From assembly GCF_000157915.1 (NCBI RefSeq), contig NZ_EQ973648.1, positions 1-49,365 of the forward strand: a stretch of DNA of 49,365 nucleotides. Direction: 5' to 3'. Positions 17,773 to 26,350 of this stretch are shown piece by piece. Both the position numbers and the translations under genes were made by a program. The notes beneath the pieces were generated by a model. The model saw only the letters and a program-made list of their open reading frames with translations, did no database searches and was not told where the DNA came from. The stretch is from Phocaeicola coprophilus DSM 18228 = JCM 13818. GTDB taxonomy: Bacteria; Bacteroidota; Bacteroidia; Bacteroidales; Bacteroidaceae. Positions within the stretch are counted from its first letter, which is position 1; every line of letters starts with the position of its first letter.

Positions 17773-20700
17773 ATGCTGAACAAGATTATACATTTTTCGC
17801 TTCAGAACCGCCTGCTGGTTCTGGTGGCATCCATCTTGCTGCTGGTCGGCGGAACGTATATGGCGTTCCATACCGAAGTTGATGTCTTTCCGGATCTGAA
17901 TGCTCCGACGGTAGTGGTCATGACCGAGGCCAATGGTATGGCAGCTGAGGAAGTAGAACAACTGGTTACTTTCCCGATTGAAACGGCTGTAAACGGTGCA
18001 ACTGGTGTTCGCCGGGTGCGTTCGTCTTCGACTACCGGCTTCTCTGTCGTATGGGTTGAGTTCGACTGGGATACGGATATTTACCTGGCCCGCCAGATTG
18101 TTTCCGAGAAACTGGCGGCTGTAGACGACGCTCTGCCTGACAATGTAGGCAAGCCGACACTGGGTCCCCAGTCTTCCATTTTGGGAGAATTGCTGATTGT
18201 CGGACTGACGGCAGACAGCACGTCCATGCTCGATCTCCGTACGATGGCCGACTGGACGATCCGCCCGCGTCTGCTTTCCACCGGAGGTGTGGCACAGGTT
18301 GCCGTGCTGGGAGGAGATATCAAGGAATATCAGATCCTGATTCATCCCGAACGCATGAAGCATTATGGCGTGACGCTGGCTGAAGTGATGGACGTGACAC
18401 GGAGCATGAACCAGAACACCAGCGGTGGAGTGATTTATGAATATGGCAATGAATACATTGTGCGCGGCGTACTGGCGACAACCGACATCGAGCGGATGGG
18501 GCGCGCCGTTATCAAGAATATCGGCGGAGCACCGGTCACGCTGAGTGATGTAGCCGACGTACGCATCGGTGCCCAGCAGCCGAAACTGGGTCTGGCTTCC
18601 GAAAAAGGAAAGCCCGCCGTTCTGATTACGGTGACTAAACAGCCCAATACCGGTACCATTGAACTGACTGAAAAGCTGGAAGCAGCCCTGAAGGACCTGC
18701 AGAAGAACCTGCCTGCCGATGTCCATATTTCGACCGACATTTTCCGTCAGTCACGTTTTATCGAAAGTTCAATCAGCAACGTACAGGAATCCTTGTATGA
18801 AGGTGCGATCTTTGTGGTAATCGTACTCTTCCTTTTCCTGGCAAATACCCGTACCACACTTATTTCACTGGTAACTCTGCCGTTGTCTCTGGTGGTAGCC
18901 ATCCTGGTATTACACTACATGGGACTCAGCATCAATACCATGAGTCTGGGAGGTATGGCCATCGCTATCGGTTCGCTGGTGGACGATGCCATTGTTGACG
19001 TGGAAAACGTCTGGAAACATTTGCGTGAGAACCGCCTGTTGCCCGAAGGAGAACGGAGACCGGTTCGCGAAGTCGTATTCAATGCTTCGCGCGAAGTCCG
19101 TATGCCGATTCTGAACTCCACCCTTATCATTGTGGTCAGCTTCGTTCCCCTTTTCTTCCTGAGCGGTATGGAAGGCCGTATGCTGATCCCTCTGGGTATT
19201 GCCTTTATCGTTTCCCTCTTTGCTTCTACCATTGTAGCCTTGACGCTGACTCCGGTGTTGTGCAGCTATCTGCTGGGAACGGATCCGCGCAAGAAGGGCT
19301 TGCCCAAGGAGGCTTTTCTGGCCGTATGGCTGAAAAAATATTACGAACGCGGCCTGCTCTGGGCTTTGTCTCATAAGAAAGCTGTGCTGGGGGTGACTGT
19401 CGGACTGTTTGCTGTCGCTGTGGGATGTTTCTGTACGCTGGGAAGCAGTTTCCTTCCTCCGTTCAATGAAGGATCGTTCACCATCAATGTCAGCTCCATG
19501 CCGGGTATTTCTCTGGAAGAGTCAGACAAGATCGGACGTCAGGCCGAGGAACTGTTGCTGTCGATTCCGGAGATTCAGACCGTAGCGCGTAAGACCGGTC
19601 GTGCGGAACTGGACGAACATGCCCTGGGAGTCAACGTTTCCGAGATCGAAGCGCCCTTTGAACTGAAAGACCGTTCGCATGCCGAGGTGCTGGCCGATGT
19701 ACGTCAGAAGCTGTCTGTGATTACGGGTGCCAACATTGAGATCGGACAACCGATCAGTCACCGTATTGATGCGATGTTGAGCGGTACGCAGGCCAGCATT
19801 GCGATCAAGCTGTTCGGTGACGATCTGAACCGCATGTTTACGATCGGTAATCAGATCAAGGATGCAGTTTCGGATGTGGAAGGTGTGGCCGACCTGAATG
19901 TGGAGCAGCAGATCGAACGCCCGGAACTGAAAATCATTCCCCGTCGGGAGATGCTGGCCAAGTATGGCATTTCTCTGCCCCGTTTCAATGAATTTGTAAC
20001 GGTAAACATGGCGGGAGAAGTCGTATCGCAGGTCTATGAACAGGGCAAGGCCTTCAACCTGGTGGTACGTGCAGATGAAGATAACCGCGGTTCGATGGAG
20101 CGTATCAAGGACCTGATGATCGATGACGGACAGGGCCGCAAGATTCCGCTCTCGTACGTGGCAGATGTCGTTTCGGCCATGGGACCCAATACGATCAACC
20201 GTGAGAATGTGAAGCGTAAGATCGTGATCTCTGCCAACACCAGCGGACGTGACCTGCGCAGCGTGGTGAACGATATTCAGGAACGTGTCAACGAAAAAAT
20301 CCAGTTGCCCGAAGGATATCACATTGAATATGGCGGACAGTTTGAAAGCGAACAGGCAGCCAGCCGTACCTTGCTGCTGACTTCTCTGATGAGTATTGTC
20401 GTGATCTTCCTGCTGCTTTACATGCAGTTCCACAATGCAGCCCAGAGCGGAGTGATTCTGCTGAATCTTCCGCTGGCCCTGATCGGAGGTGTGTTTGCCC
20501 TGATGCTGACGACCGGAGAAATGAGTATTCCGGCCATCATCGGCTTTATTTCACTCTTCGGTATTGCTACCCGTAACGGAATGTTGCTGATCAGTCACTA
20601 TAATACCTTGCGCGAAGAACAGGGAATGGGACTGCGTGAAAGCATTGTCCATGGCTCTTTGGATCGTCTGAATCCGATTCTGATGACCGCCTTGTCGTCG

Positions 20701-20868
20701 GCACTTGCCCTGATCCCTCTGGCCTTGCGCGGAGGACTGCCCGGTAACGAAATCCAAAGCCCGATGGCCAAGGTTATTCTGGGAGGTCTGCTGACATCTA
20801 CGTTCCTGAACGCCTTCATCATTCCTATTGTCTATGAATTGATGAACCGCCGGAAGGCCGGTAACTGA
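17773..20868 (+). CDS. CusA-like heavy-metal RND efflux pump
   Basis: A 1031-aa inner-membrane proton/metal antiporter with the normal RND layout: 12 helices and two large periplasmic loops of about 300 residues each. TM4 reads AIGSLVDDAIVDVEN, with A398, D404 and E411 at the three signature positions. As I recall the Nies HME classes, the A-x-G-x3-D-x-A pattern is that of monovalent (Cu+/Ag+, HME4) pumps, unlike the DFG form of the first pump in this window. Family call firm; the substrate is inferred from that single signature. It sits between its adaptor (11 bp upstream) and its channel gene (36 bp downstream). No fused channel here, again unlike the first system. Confidence 0.93.
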   Translation: MLNKIIHFSLQNRLLVLVASILLLVGGTYMAFHTEVDVFPDLNAPTVVVMTEANGMAAEEVEQLVTFPIETAVNGATGVRRVRSSSTTGFSVVWVEFDWDTDIYLARQIVSEKLAAVDDALPDNVGKPTLGPQSSILGELLIVGLTADSTSMLDLRTMADWTIRPRLLSTGGVAQVAVLGGDIKEYQILIHPERMKHYGVTLAEVMDVTRSMNQNTSGGVIYEYGNEYIVRGVLATTDIERMGRAVIKNIGGAPVTLSDVADVRIGAQQPKLGLASEKGKPAVLITVTKQPNTGTIELTEKLEAALKDLQKNLPADVHISTDIFRQSRFIESSISNVQESLYEGAIFVVIVLFLFLANTRTTLISLVTLPLSLVVAILVLHYMGLSINTMSLGGMAIAIGSLVDDAIVDVENVWKHLRENRLLPEGERRPVREVVFNASREVRMPILNSTLIIVVSFVPLFFLSGMEGRMLIPLGIAFIVSLFASTIVALTLTPVLCSYLLGTDPRKKGLPKEAFLAVWLKKYYERGLLWALSHKKAVLGVTVGLFAVAVGCFCTLGSSFLPPFNEGSFTINVSSMPGISLEESDKIGRQAEELLLSIPEIQTVARKTGRAELDEHALGVNVSEIEAPFELKDRSHAEVLADVRQKLSVITGANIEIGQPISHRIDAMLSGTQASIAIKLFGDDLNRMFTIGNQIKDAVSDVEGVADLNVEQQIERPELKIIPRREMLAKYGISLPRFNEFVTVNMAGEVVSQVYEQGKAFNLVVRADEDNRGSMERIKDLMIDDGQGRKIPLSYVADVVSAMGPNTINRENVKRKIVISANTSGRDLRSVVNDIQERVNEKIQLPEGYHIEYGGQFESEQAASRTLLLTSLMSIVVIFLLLYMQFHNAAQSGVILLNLPLALIGGVFALMLTTGEMSIPAIIGFISLFGIATRNGMLLISHYNTLREEQGMGLRESIVHGSLDRLNPILMTALSSALALIPLALRGGLPGNEIQSPMAKVILGGLLTSTFLNAFIIPIVYELMNRRKAGN

Positions 20869-20904
20869 CCGGATATCAGTCAATCTTGTTTAAATTGCTA
20901 AATT

Positions 20905-22089
20905 ATGAACATCAAGAAAATATATTGGATACTGGCATTGGGAGGCGTTCTGACGGGAGCGCCCCTGCATGCCCAGACGATCGAAGCGGTGCTTCGTTCC
21001 GTGGAACAGAACAACAAGGAACTGCAGGCCGGACAATATGCGGCCGAGGCCGGTAAAATGGAAGTGCAGACGCAGAACAACCTGGAAGATCCGAGTGTGG
21101 AATACAGCCCGTTCTATGCCGACGGTGTGACCGGAATGGCCAGTTCCGAACTGGTGGTCAAGCAGGGATTTGAGTTCCCGACCCGTTATGTGGCACGCCG
21201 CAGTTCGGGCAAGTTGCAGCAGGAAGTCATTGACCGCCAGCACCGGCTTTTGCGGCAGGATGTCCTGCTGCGGGCCAAGAATCTCTGTCTGGATCTGATC
21301 GGACTGAATCAGGAACGCCTTTTGCTGGAGGAACGCCGGAAGAATGCTGACGAGCTGCTGGTACTTTTTGAGAAGCGGCTGAGTGAGGGCGATGCCAGTG
21401 CGCTTGAAGTCAACAAGATCAAGATGGAGCGCATGAATGTGCAGACCGAAGCCGCACAGAACGCGGCTGCCCACCGGACTGCTTTGCAGCAGTTGCTGGC
21501 CATGAACGGGAACCAGCCTCTGGAGTTTGACGAAACTTCCTATCCGAATGTGCCTCCTGTTGCAGACTATAATACGCTGTATGACGAGGTGATCGCCTCG
21601 GATGTTGCTTTGCAGACAGCCGATGCCCAGGTGCGTGCGGCCGAAAAAGAAGTGAGTGTCAACAAACAGAACTGGCTTCCCAGCATCGAAGTCGGTTACC
21701 GTCGCAATACGTCTATGGGCGAGAAAAGCAACGGTTTCCTGATCGGAGGAAGCCTTCCTCTGTTCTCGAACCGCAAGAAACTGAAAATTGCGCGCGCCCA
21801 GGCCAGCAGTGCCCGGATGCAGCTGGATAATACCCGCCTGCAGGTGGAAGCCCAGGTACAGGGAAAATTCAACGAGATGACCCAACTGCATGAGGCTATG
21901 CAGGCCTATGACATCCGTCTGATGCATCAGACTCTCCGCATGCTTCGGGATGCAGTGGAAGCCGGACAGCTTTCCATTATCGAATTTTATGTGGAAGCCG
22001 AGAATGTATATCAGAACCTTCAGGCTTATAACAAACTGGAAAACCAGTATCAGAAACTGATGGCGGAAATCTACAAGAACCGCCTGTAA
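20905..22089 (+). CDS. TolC-family outer-membrane channel of the CusBA-like pump
   Basis: A 394-aa outer-membrane factor. A signal peptide (IYWILALGGVLTGAPLHAQ) is followed by two OEP repeats rich in long amphipathic helices (SVEQNNKELQAGQYAAEAGKM; later VRAAEKEVSVNKQNWLPSIEVGYRRN). No lipobox cysteine is present at the signal cleavage site, so this channel is probably not lipid-anchored. Length is typical for CzcC/CusC-like proteins of Bacteroidetes. It is the last gene of operon 2 and is followed by a large hairpin. It forms the exit duct of the tripartite pump with the two genes upstream. Confidence 0.92.
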   Translation: MNIKKIYWILALGGVLTGAPLHAQTIEAVLRSVEQNNKELQAGQYAAEAGKMEVQTQNNLEDPSVEYSPFYADGVTGMASSELVVKQGFEFPTRYVARRSSGKLQQEVIDRQHRLLRQDVLLRAKNLCLDLIGLNQERLLLEERRKNADELLVLFEKRLSEGDASALEVNKIKMERMNVQTEAAQNAAAHRTALQQLLAMNGNQPLEFDETSYPNVPPVADYNTLYDEVIASDVALQTADAQVRAAEKEVSVNKQNWLPSIEVGYRRNTSMGEKSNGFLIGGSLPLFSNRKKLKIARAQASSARMQLDNTRLQVEAQVQGKFNEMTQLHEAMQAYDIRLMHQTLRMLRDAVEAGQLSIIEFYVEAENVYQNLQAYNKLENQYQKLMAEIYKNRL

Positions 22090-22092
22090 ACA

Positions 22093-22160
22093 ACAACCGG
22101 CAGCGGTCTGTCAGGAACTTCCGGATCATCCGGTTTTCCTGCGGTTCCGCTGCCGGTTGT
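22093..22160 (+). terminator. Large nested hairpin at the end of metal-efflux operon 2
   Basis: A 14-bp perfect outer stem (22093-22106 with 22147-22160) encloses CAGGAA/TTCCTG (22112-22117 with 22136-22141) and an inner CCGG/CCGG hairpin. It begins 4 bp after the channel stop codon. There is no T run after it, so it may stop transcription weakly or protect the mRNA 3' end. Confidence 0.55.
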
Positions 22161-22174
22161 CCTATATGAAAGGT

Positions 22175-22300
22175 TGACCGTACAATCCGGCCGCAACGAC
22201 CGGTCAATGCAAAAAATCGACCGCACGATGAGCCCGCAACGACCGCACGATGAGGCTCAATCGACCGCACGATTCAGCCCCAACGACCGCATAATTCCAG
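22175..22300 (+). repeat. Short tandem repeat array, about six 21-22-bp units
   Basis: Units begin at 22175, 22197, 22218, 22240, 22262 and 22284. Three central units share the core CGACCGCACGAT followed by a variable GA/TC dinucleotide and a GCC-rich end with CAA or CAAT; the outer units are degraded. Units abut without spacers, so it is not a CRISPR array. No supported ORF covers it. The intergenic stretch 22090-22629 also holds the hairpin before it and a second degenerate array after it. Confidence 0.75.
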
Positions 22301-22374
22301 CTCTTTCTTCAGAAGGCTTTTTCTGCTTCTTTATTCCTTCCTTTAGCCTCTTCCATACGTCGCAGTTTCCTTTG

Positions 22375-22492
22375 AAAAAAGCCGGAGACGTTTTTTAAAA
22401 AGCCCGAAGTCTTTTCCTTTAAACGCCGAAATGTTTTCTTTCATTCGCCGAAACGTTTTTTCAAAAGCCCGGCACAGCTTCCTGAAAGCCGG
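22375..22492 (+). repeat. Degenerate 20-23-bp periodic tract
   Basis: GCC anchors recur at 22381, 22402, 22425, 22447, 22467 and 22488 (spacings 21, 23, 22, 20, 21). Each is followed by an A/G-rich stretch, usually GAA-like, then a T-rich block, approximating GCCGAAACGTTTTTTC then A residues. The minus strand holds a 61-codon ORF here, but it has no start context or family likeness, and the varying period argues against coding. Confidence 0.5.
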
Positions 22493-22588
22493 AAGAACAT
22501 GGGGAAGCAGACGTCGCAGCCGGTTCATAAAATGACTTTTTCCGCAAATTAATCTTCTTTCCGCACCTTTTTCCTCCTGTATTTTTCG

Positions 22589-22596
22589 TATTTTTG
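22589..22596 (+). promoter_or_regulatory. -7 box for metA
   Basis: TATTTTTG matches TAnnTTTG and lies 33 bp before the metA ATG. A T-rich block (22568-22572) lies about 17 bp upstream in place of a clear -33. No riboswitch-like fold was recognised in the short leader. Confidence 0.5.
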
Positions 22597-22629
22597 CCTG
22601 CTGATTAAAAGATTAATACATTTAGAGAC

Positions 22630-23556
22630 ATGCCGTTAAATTTACCAGACAGGCTTCCTGCCATTGATTTGCTGAAGGAAGAAAATATATTTGTGATTGA
22701 TAATTCACGGGCCAGCACTCAGGATATCCGTCCGCTGAAGATTGTCGTGCTGAATCTGATGCCCATTAAAATAACCACGGAGACCGACCTGATCCGTCTG
22801 CTCTCCAATTCTCCCTTGCAGATTGAGGTCAGTTTCATGAAACTGAAGAGTCATACTTCCAAGAATACTCCCATTGAGCACATGAAAGCATTTTACCGTG
22901 ATTTCGAACTGATGCGCGATGAAAAGTTTGACGGTATGATTATTACCGGTGCTCCCGTGGAACATCTGGAGTTTGAGGAGGTCAACTACTGGGAAGAGAT
23001 CTCGGAAATATTCCGCTGGACCCGTTCGCATGTCACTTCTACATTCTATATCTGTTGGGCAGCACAGGCCGGACTGTACTACCATTACGGAGTGCCCAAG
23101 CATCCGCTGGACCGGAAGATGTTCGGTATCTTTGAACATCACATTTGCGACGGTTTCCAGAAACTGCCGATCTTCCGCGGATTTGATGATGTTTTCCATG
23201 TTCCTCACAGCCGTCACACCGAGGTGCGCCGCGAGGACATAGAGCGCTGTCCTGCCCTTCAGATCATTTCCGAGTCGGCTGATTCGGGGGTACACATGGT
23301 GATGGCCCGCGGAGGACGTGAATTCTTCGTGACCGGACATTCCGAATATTCTCCTTATACGCTGGACGGAGAATACCGGCGTGACCTGGCGAAAGGCCTG
23401 CCCATTGACATGCCGAAAAACTATTACCGGAATGATGATCCCGAACAGGGACCGCTGGTACGCTGGAGAAGCACGGCCAACCTGCTGTTCTCCAACTGGC
23501 TGAATTATTATGTATATCAGGAAACTCCTTACGATATTAACGAAATCAACGAATGA
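22630..23556 (+). CDS. metA: Homoserine O-acyltransferase MetA (predicted acetyl-CoA type)
   Basis: A 308-aa cytoplasmic enzyme that activates homoserine for methionine synthesis. The nucleophile is C142 in TFYICWAAQAGLYYHYG, and the histidine/glutamate pair is in GHSEYS (H237, E239). Residue 111, in GAPVEHLEF, is glutamate. In this family Gly111 (E. coli) goes with succinyl-CoA and Glu111 (Bacillus cereus) with acetyl-CoA, so I predict homoserine O-acetyltransferase activity despite the usual O-succinyltransferase label. Its stop overlaps the U32 gene start by 4 bp (ATGA), which implies translational coupling. Family call is very secure; substrate rests on one residue. Confidence 0.95.
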   Translation: MPLNLPDRLPAIDLLKEENIFVIDNSRASTQDIRPLKIVVLNLMPIKITTETDLIRLLSNSPLQIEVSFMKLKSHTSKNTPIEHMKAFYRDFELMRDEKFDGMIITGAPVEHLEFEEVNYWEEISEIFRWTRSHVTSTFYICWAAQAGLYYHYGVPKHPLDRKMFGIFEHHICDGFQKLPIFRGFDDVFHVPHSRHTEVRREDIERCPALQIISESADSGVHMVMARGGREFFVTGHSEYSPYTLDGEYRRDLAKGLPIDMPKNYYRNDDPEQGPLVRWRSTANLLFSNWLNYYVYQETPYDINEINE

Positions 23557-25382
23557 TCAGACAACGTCCTATCGAACTGCTGGCTCCAGCCAGGAACCTG
23601 GAGTGTGGCATGGAAGCCATTAATCATGGAGCGGATGCCGTTTACATCGGTGCTCCCCGTTTCGGTGCCCGCGCGGCAGCTGGAAATTCTCTGGAAGATA
23701 TTGCTGCCCTGGTGCGCTATGCACATCTTTACAATGCGCGTATTTATGTTACCGTCAATACGATTCTGAAAGACGACGAACTTCAGGACACGGAAGCCAT
23801 GATCTGGGATCTGTACCGTGCCGGTGTGGATGCACTGATCGTGCAGGATATGGGGATTACCCGCCTGAAGTTTCCTCCCATTCCGCTGCATGCCAGTACG
23901 CAGATGGATAACCGTACGTCGCAGAAAGTGAAGTTTCTGGCTGAGGCCGGTTTCCGTCAGGTGGTGCTTGCACGCGAACTGACGCTGGAAGAGATTGCGG
24001 CGATTCACCGGGATTGTCCCGACACGCCTCTCGAAGTATTTGTTCATGGAGCCTTGTGTGTGAGCTACAGCGGTCAGTGTTACGCCAGTCAGGCCTGTTA
24101 CGGCCGCAGTGCAAACCGTGGAGAGTGTGCCCAGTTCTGCCGGTTGGGATTCGATCTGGTGGATGCCGACGGGAAAGTGATTGTCCGCAACAAGCATCTG
24201 CTTTCGCTGAAAGATATGAATCAGAGCGAGAATCTGGAAGCCCTGCTGGATGCAGGAGCTTCGTCGCTGAAGATCGAAGGCCGCCTGAAGGATGTATCGT
24301 ATGTCAAGAATGTGACGGCTTATTACCGTCAGCGTCTGGACGCGATTCTGAAGCGTCGCAAGGAATATTGCCGGGCTTCTTCCGGAAGTGTCCGGCTGGA
24401 TTTCCGTCCGCAGCTGGACAAAAGTTTCAGCCGCGGCTTTACGGATTATTTTGTACGCGGACGCAATGCCGGCATTTTCTCGTTTGATACCCCCAAGTCT
24501 TTGGGTGAGGAGATGGGAACCGTCAAGGAAATCCGCGGTAATTACCTGACAGTGGCAGGTGTGAAACCCTTTAGCAACGGCGACGGCATATGCTTTCTGG
24601 ATGAGCAGGGCCGTCTGCAGGGATTCCGTGTAAACCGGGTGGAAAACAACAAGCTCTTCCCGCAGGAGATGCCGCGTGTGAAGCCTAAAACCGTGCTGTA
24701 CCGGAACTTCGACCAGGAGTTTGAGAAGCAGATGCAGAAGAAGTCTGCCGAACGGAAGATTGCCGTATCCATGACACTGGCTGAAAACAATTTCGGCTTT
24801 ACGCTGAGTCTGGAGGACGAAGACGACAACCGCATCAGTGTAGTCCTGCCGCGTGTGAAAGAACTGGCCCGCACTCCGCAGGCAGACAACCTGCGCAACC
24901 AGCTGGGCAAACTGGGAAATACTCCCTTTGAATGTACACGTCTGGATCTGGTCCTGACGGATAACTGGTTCATTCCTTCTTCGGAAATCGCTGACCTGCG
25001 CCGCCGGGCTGTGGAAAAAATGCTGGAAGCGCGCCGCATCAATTATCCGGCAGAACTAGCCGTACTTCCCGTTACTCATCATGCTTTCCCTGAAAAGGAA
25101 CTGACTTATCTGGGCAATGTGATGAACAAGGAAGCTTTCGGTTTCTATCATCAGCATGGGGTGAAACGGATTGCTCCCGCCTTTGAACAGGAAGCTCCCC
25201 GTGAAGCAGTCCTGATGTTCTGCAAACATTGCATCCGTTACAGCATGGGATGGTGTCCGCAGCACCAGAAAGTCCGTTCGCCTTATCGGGAGCCATTTTA
25301 TCTGGTGAGCGGAGACGGGCGCCGTTTCCGGCTCCAGTTTGACTGTAAGGCGTGTCAGATGAAAGTGATGGCTGAAGAATAA
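23553..25382 (+). CDS. U32 family peptidase-like protein (tRNA/rRNA hydroxylation type)
   Basis: A 609-aa cytoplasmic protein. The first 300 residues are a U32 domain (IELLAPARNLECGMEAINHGADAVYIGAPRFGAR), with the conserved Cys/Ser cluster C169, C176, C182, C192 and C196 (CVSYSGQCYASQACYG then GECAQFC). U32 members TrhP and RlhA act in prephenate-dependent hydroxylation of tRNA U34 and 23S rRNA, so RNA modification is likelier than proteolysis. The C-terminal extension ends with two Cys pairs (CKHCIRYSMGWCP and CKAC) that may bind metal. It overlaps metA by 4 bp. The zinc-ribbon membrane gene follows 11 bp later. Which RNA it acts on is undetermined. Confidence 0.88.
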   Translation: MIRQRPIELLAPARNLECGMEAINHGADAVYIGAPRFGARAAAGNSLEDIAALVRYAHLYNARIYVTVNTILKDDELQDTEAMIWDLYRAGVDALIVQDMGITRLKFPPIPLHASTQMDNRTSQKVKFLAEAGFRQVVLARELTLEEIAAIHRDCPDTPLEVFVHGALCVSYSGQCYASQACYGRSANRGECAQFCRLGFDLVDADGKVIVRNKHLLSLKDMNQSENLEALLDAGASSLKIEGRLKDVSYVKNVTAYYRQRLDAILKRRKEYCRASSGSVRLDFRPQLDKSFSRGFTDYFVRGRNAGIFSFDTPKSLGEEMGTVKEIRGNYLTVAGVKPFSNGDGICFLDEQGRLQGFRVNRVENNKLFPQEMPRVKPKTVLYRNFDQEFEKQMQKKSAERKIAVSMTLAENNFGFTLSLEDEDDNRISVVLPRVKELARTPQADNLRNQLGKLGNTPFECTRLDLVLTDNWFIPSSEIADLRRRAVEKMLEARRINYPAELAVLPVTHHAFPEKELTYLGNVMNKEAFGFYHQHGVKRIAPAFEQEAPREAVLMFCKHCIRYSMGWCPQHQKVRSPYREPFYLVSGDGRRFRLQFDCKACQMKVMAEE

Positions 25383-25393
25383 ACGATGAAGAG

Positions 25394-26350
25394 ATGAGGG
25401 GAAAACTGTTTTTGATCGGATGTCTGCTGCTGACGGTTATTCTGGCAGCCTGTCATTATCGGATTGCGGAGACCGTCGTCCCGGCTGAGGGAAGGGAAGG
25501 AGCGGACTCTCTGGTGACCGACAGCTGTCTGTATTCGCTGAATGCGAACTTTCAGGTGACGGCAGACACTTTGTGGCTGCACCAGCTGCCGCTCACCGAT
25601 TCAATTCCGGTTTGCCGGGATGATGAACTGGTGGTGGCTGAAATATCCGTTCACAGCGAAGACACGATCGGCCAACGGTGGGTAAAAGTGGCCCGCGATC
25701 AGTCCACGATCGGCTGGGTACGCGAAAAGGACTTGCTGAAAGAGGTTGTTCCGGTCGATCCGATTTCCCAGTGCATCCATTGGTTCAGCAGTTCTCACGC
25801 CTTGCCTTTCTTCATCATACTGGGTGTGTTTTTTCTGGCTTACGCTTATCGGGCGGTTCACCGGAAACAGATCCGTCTGATCTGGCTGAACGACATTGAC
25901 AGTGTTTTCTCGATCACGCTTTCCTGGCTCATGGCTGCTGCTGCGACGCTATATAACAGTCTGCAGCATTTTGTGCCTGAGACCTGGGAGCGTTATTACT
26001 ATAATCCGACACTGAATCCTTTTGAACTGCCGTTTATTTTGTCGTTGTTCATCATCAGCGTGGCGCTGATCCTGCTGGTATCAGTGGCATTGCTCGACGA
26101 TCTTTTCCATCAGACTTCGCTGGAGGTTGCCTTCTTTTATCTGGTCGGTCTGGCAGCCTGCTGCATTTTCCTTTATATCTTTTTCACGATGGTCTGGATC
26201 TGGCTGGCTTATCTTTGCTTTGTGGCCTACACAGCCTGGTGTGTGTCCCGTCTTCGGAAATCGGGAGCCTATCCTTATGCCTGCGGAGCCTGTGGCGCGA
26301 AAATGCGGACAAAAGGAGTCTGTCCGCATTGTGGTGCCATCAATGAATAG
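25394..26350 (+). CDS. Membrane protein with periplasmic domain and C-terminal zinc ribbon
   Basis: A 318-aa protein I do not recognise as a named family. Residues 1-20 look like a lipoprotein signal (LTVILAAC). Residues 30-120 form a soluble domain with an SH3-like feel (GQRWVKVARDQSTIGWVREKDL). About five membrane helices follow (about residues 136-290). The last 25 residues are a zinc ribbon with two CxxC knuckles (CGAC and CPHC). With an exported N-terminus and five helices the ribbon would face the cytoplasm, which is topologically consistent. It follows the U32 gene by 11 bp and its 3' end overlaps the convergent DUF2723 gene by 11 bp. Function unknown. Confidence 0.8.
   Translation: MRGKLFLIGCLLLTVILAACHYRIAETVVPAEGREGADSLVTDSCLYSLNANFQVTADTLWLHQLPLTDSIPVCRDDELVVAEISVHSEDTIGQRWVKVARDQSTIGWVREKDLLKEVVPVDPISQCIHWFSSSHALPFFIILGVFFLAYAYRAVHRKQIRLIWLNDIDSVFSITLSWLMAAAATLYNSLQHFVPETWERYYYNPTLNPFELPFILSLFIISVALILLVSVALLDDLFHQTSLEVAFFYLVGLAACCIFLYIFFTMVWIWLAYLCFVAYTAWCVSRLRKSGAYPYACGACGAKMRTKGVCPHCGAINE

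Noticed and set aside
17758..20433. Long minus-strand open frames opposite the CusA-like pump (322 and 303 codons)
   Set aside because: The plus strand encodes a complete RND pump; the opposite frames are His/Gln-rich, low-complexity readings without recognisable domains.
22175..22300. CRISPR array
   Set aside because: Units abut with no unique spacers, are only 21-22 bp, and no cas genes are near.
22343..22528. 61-codon minus-strand ORF in the 22.1-22.6 kb gap
   Set aside because: It overlies a repeat tract whose period (20-23 bp) does not keep reading frame, and has no homologue I recognise.
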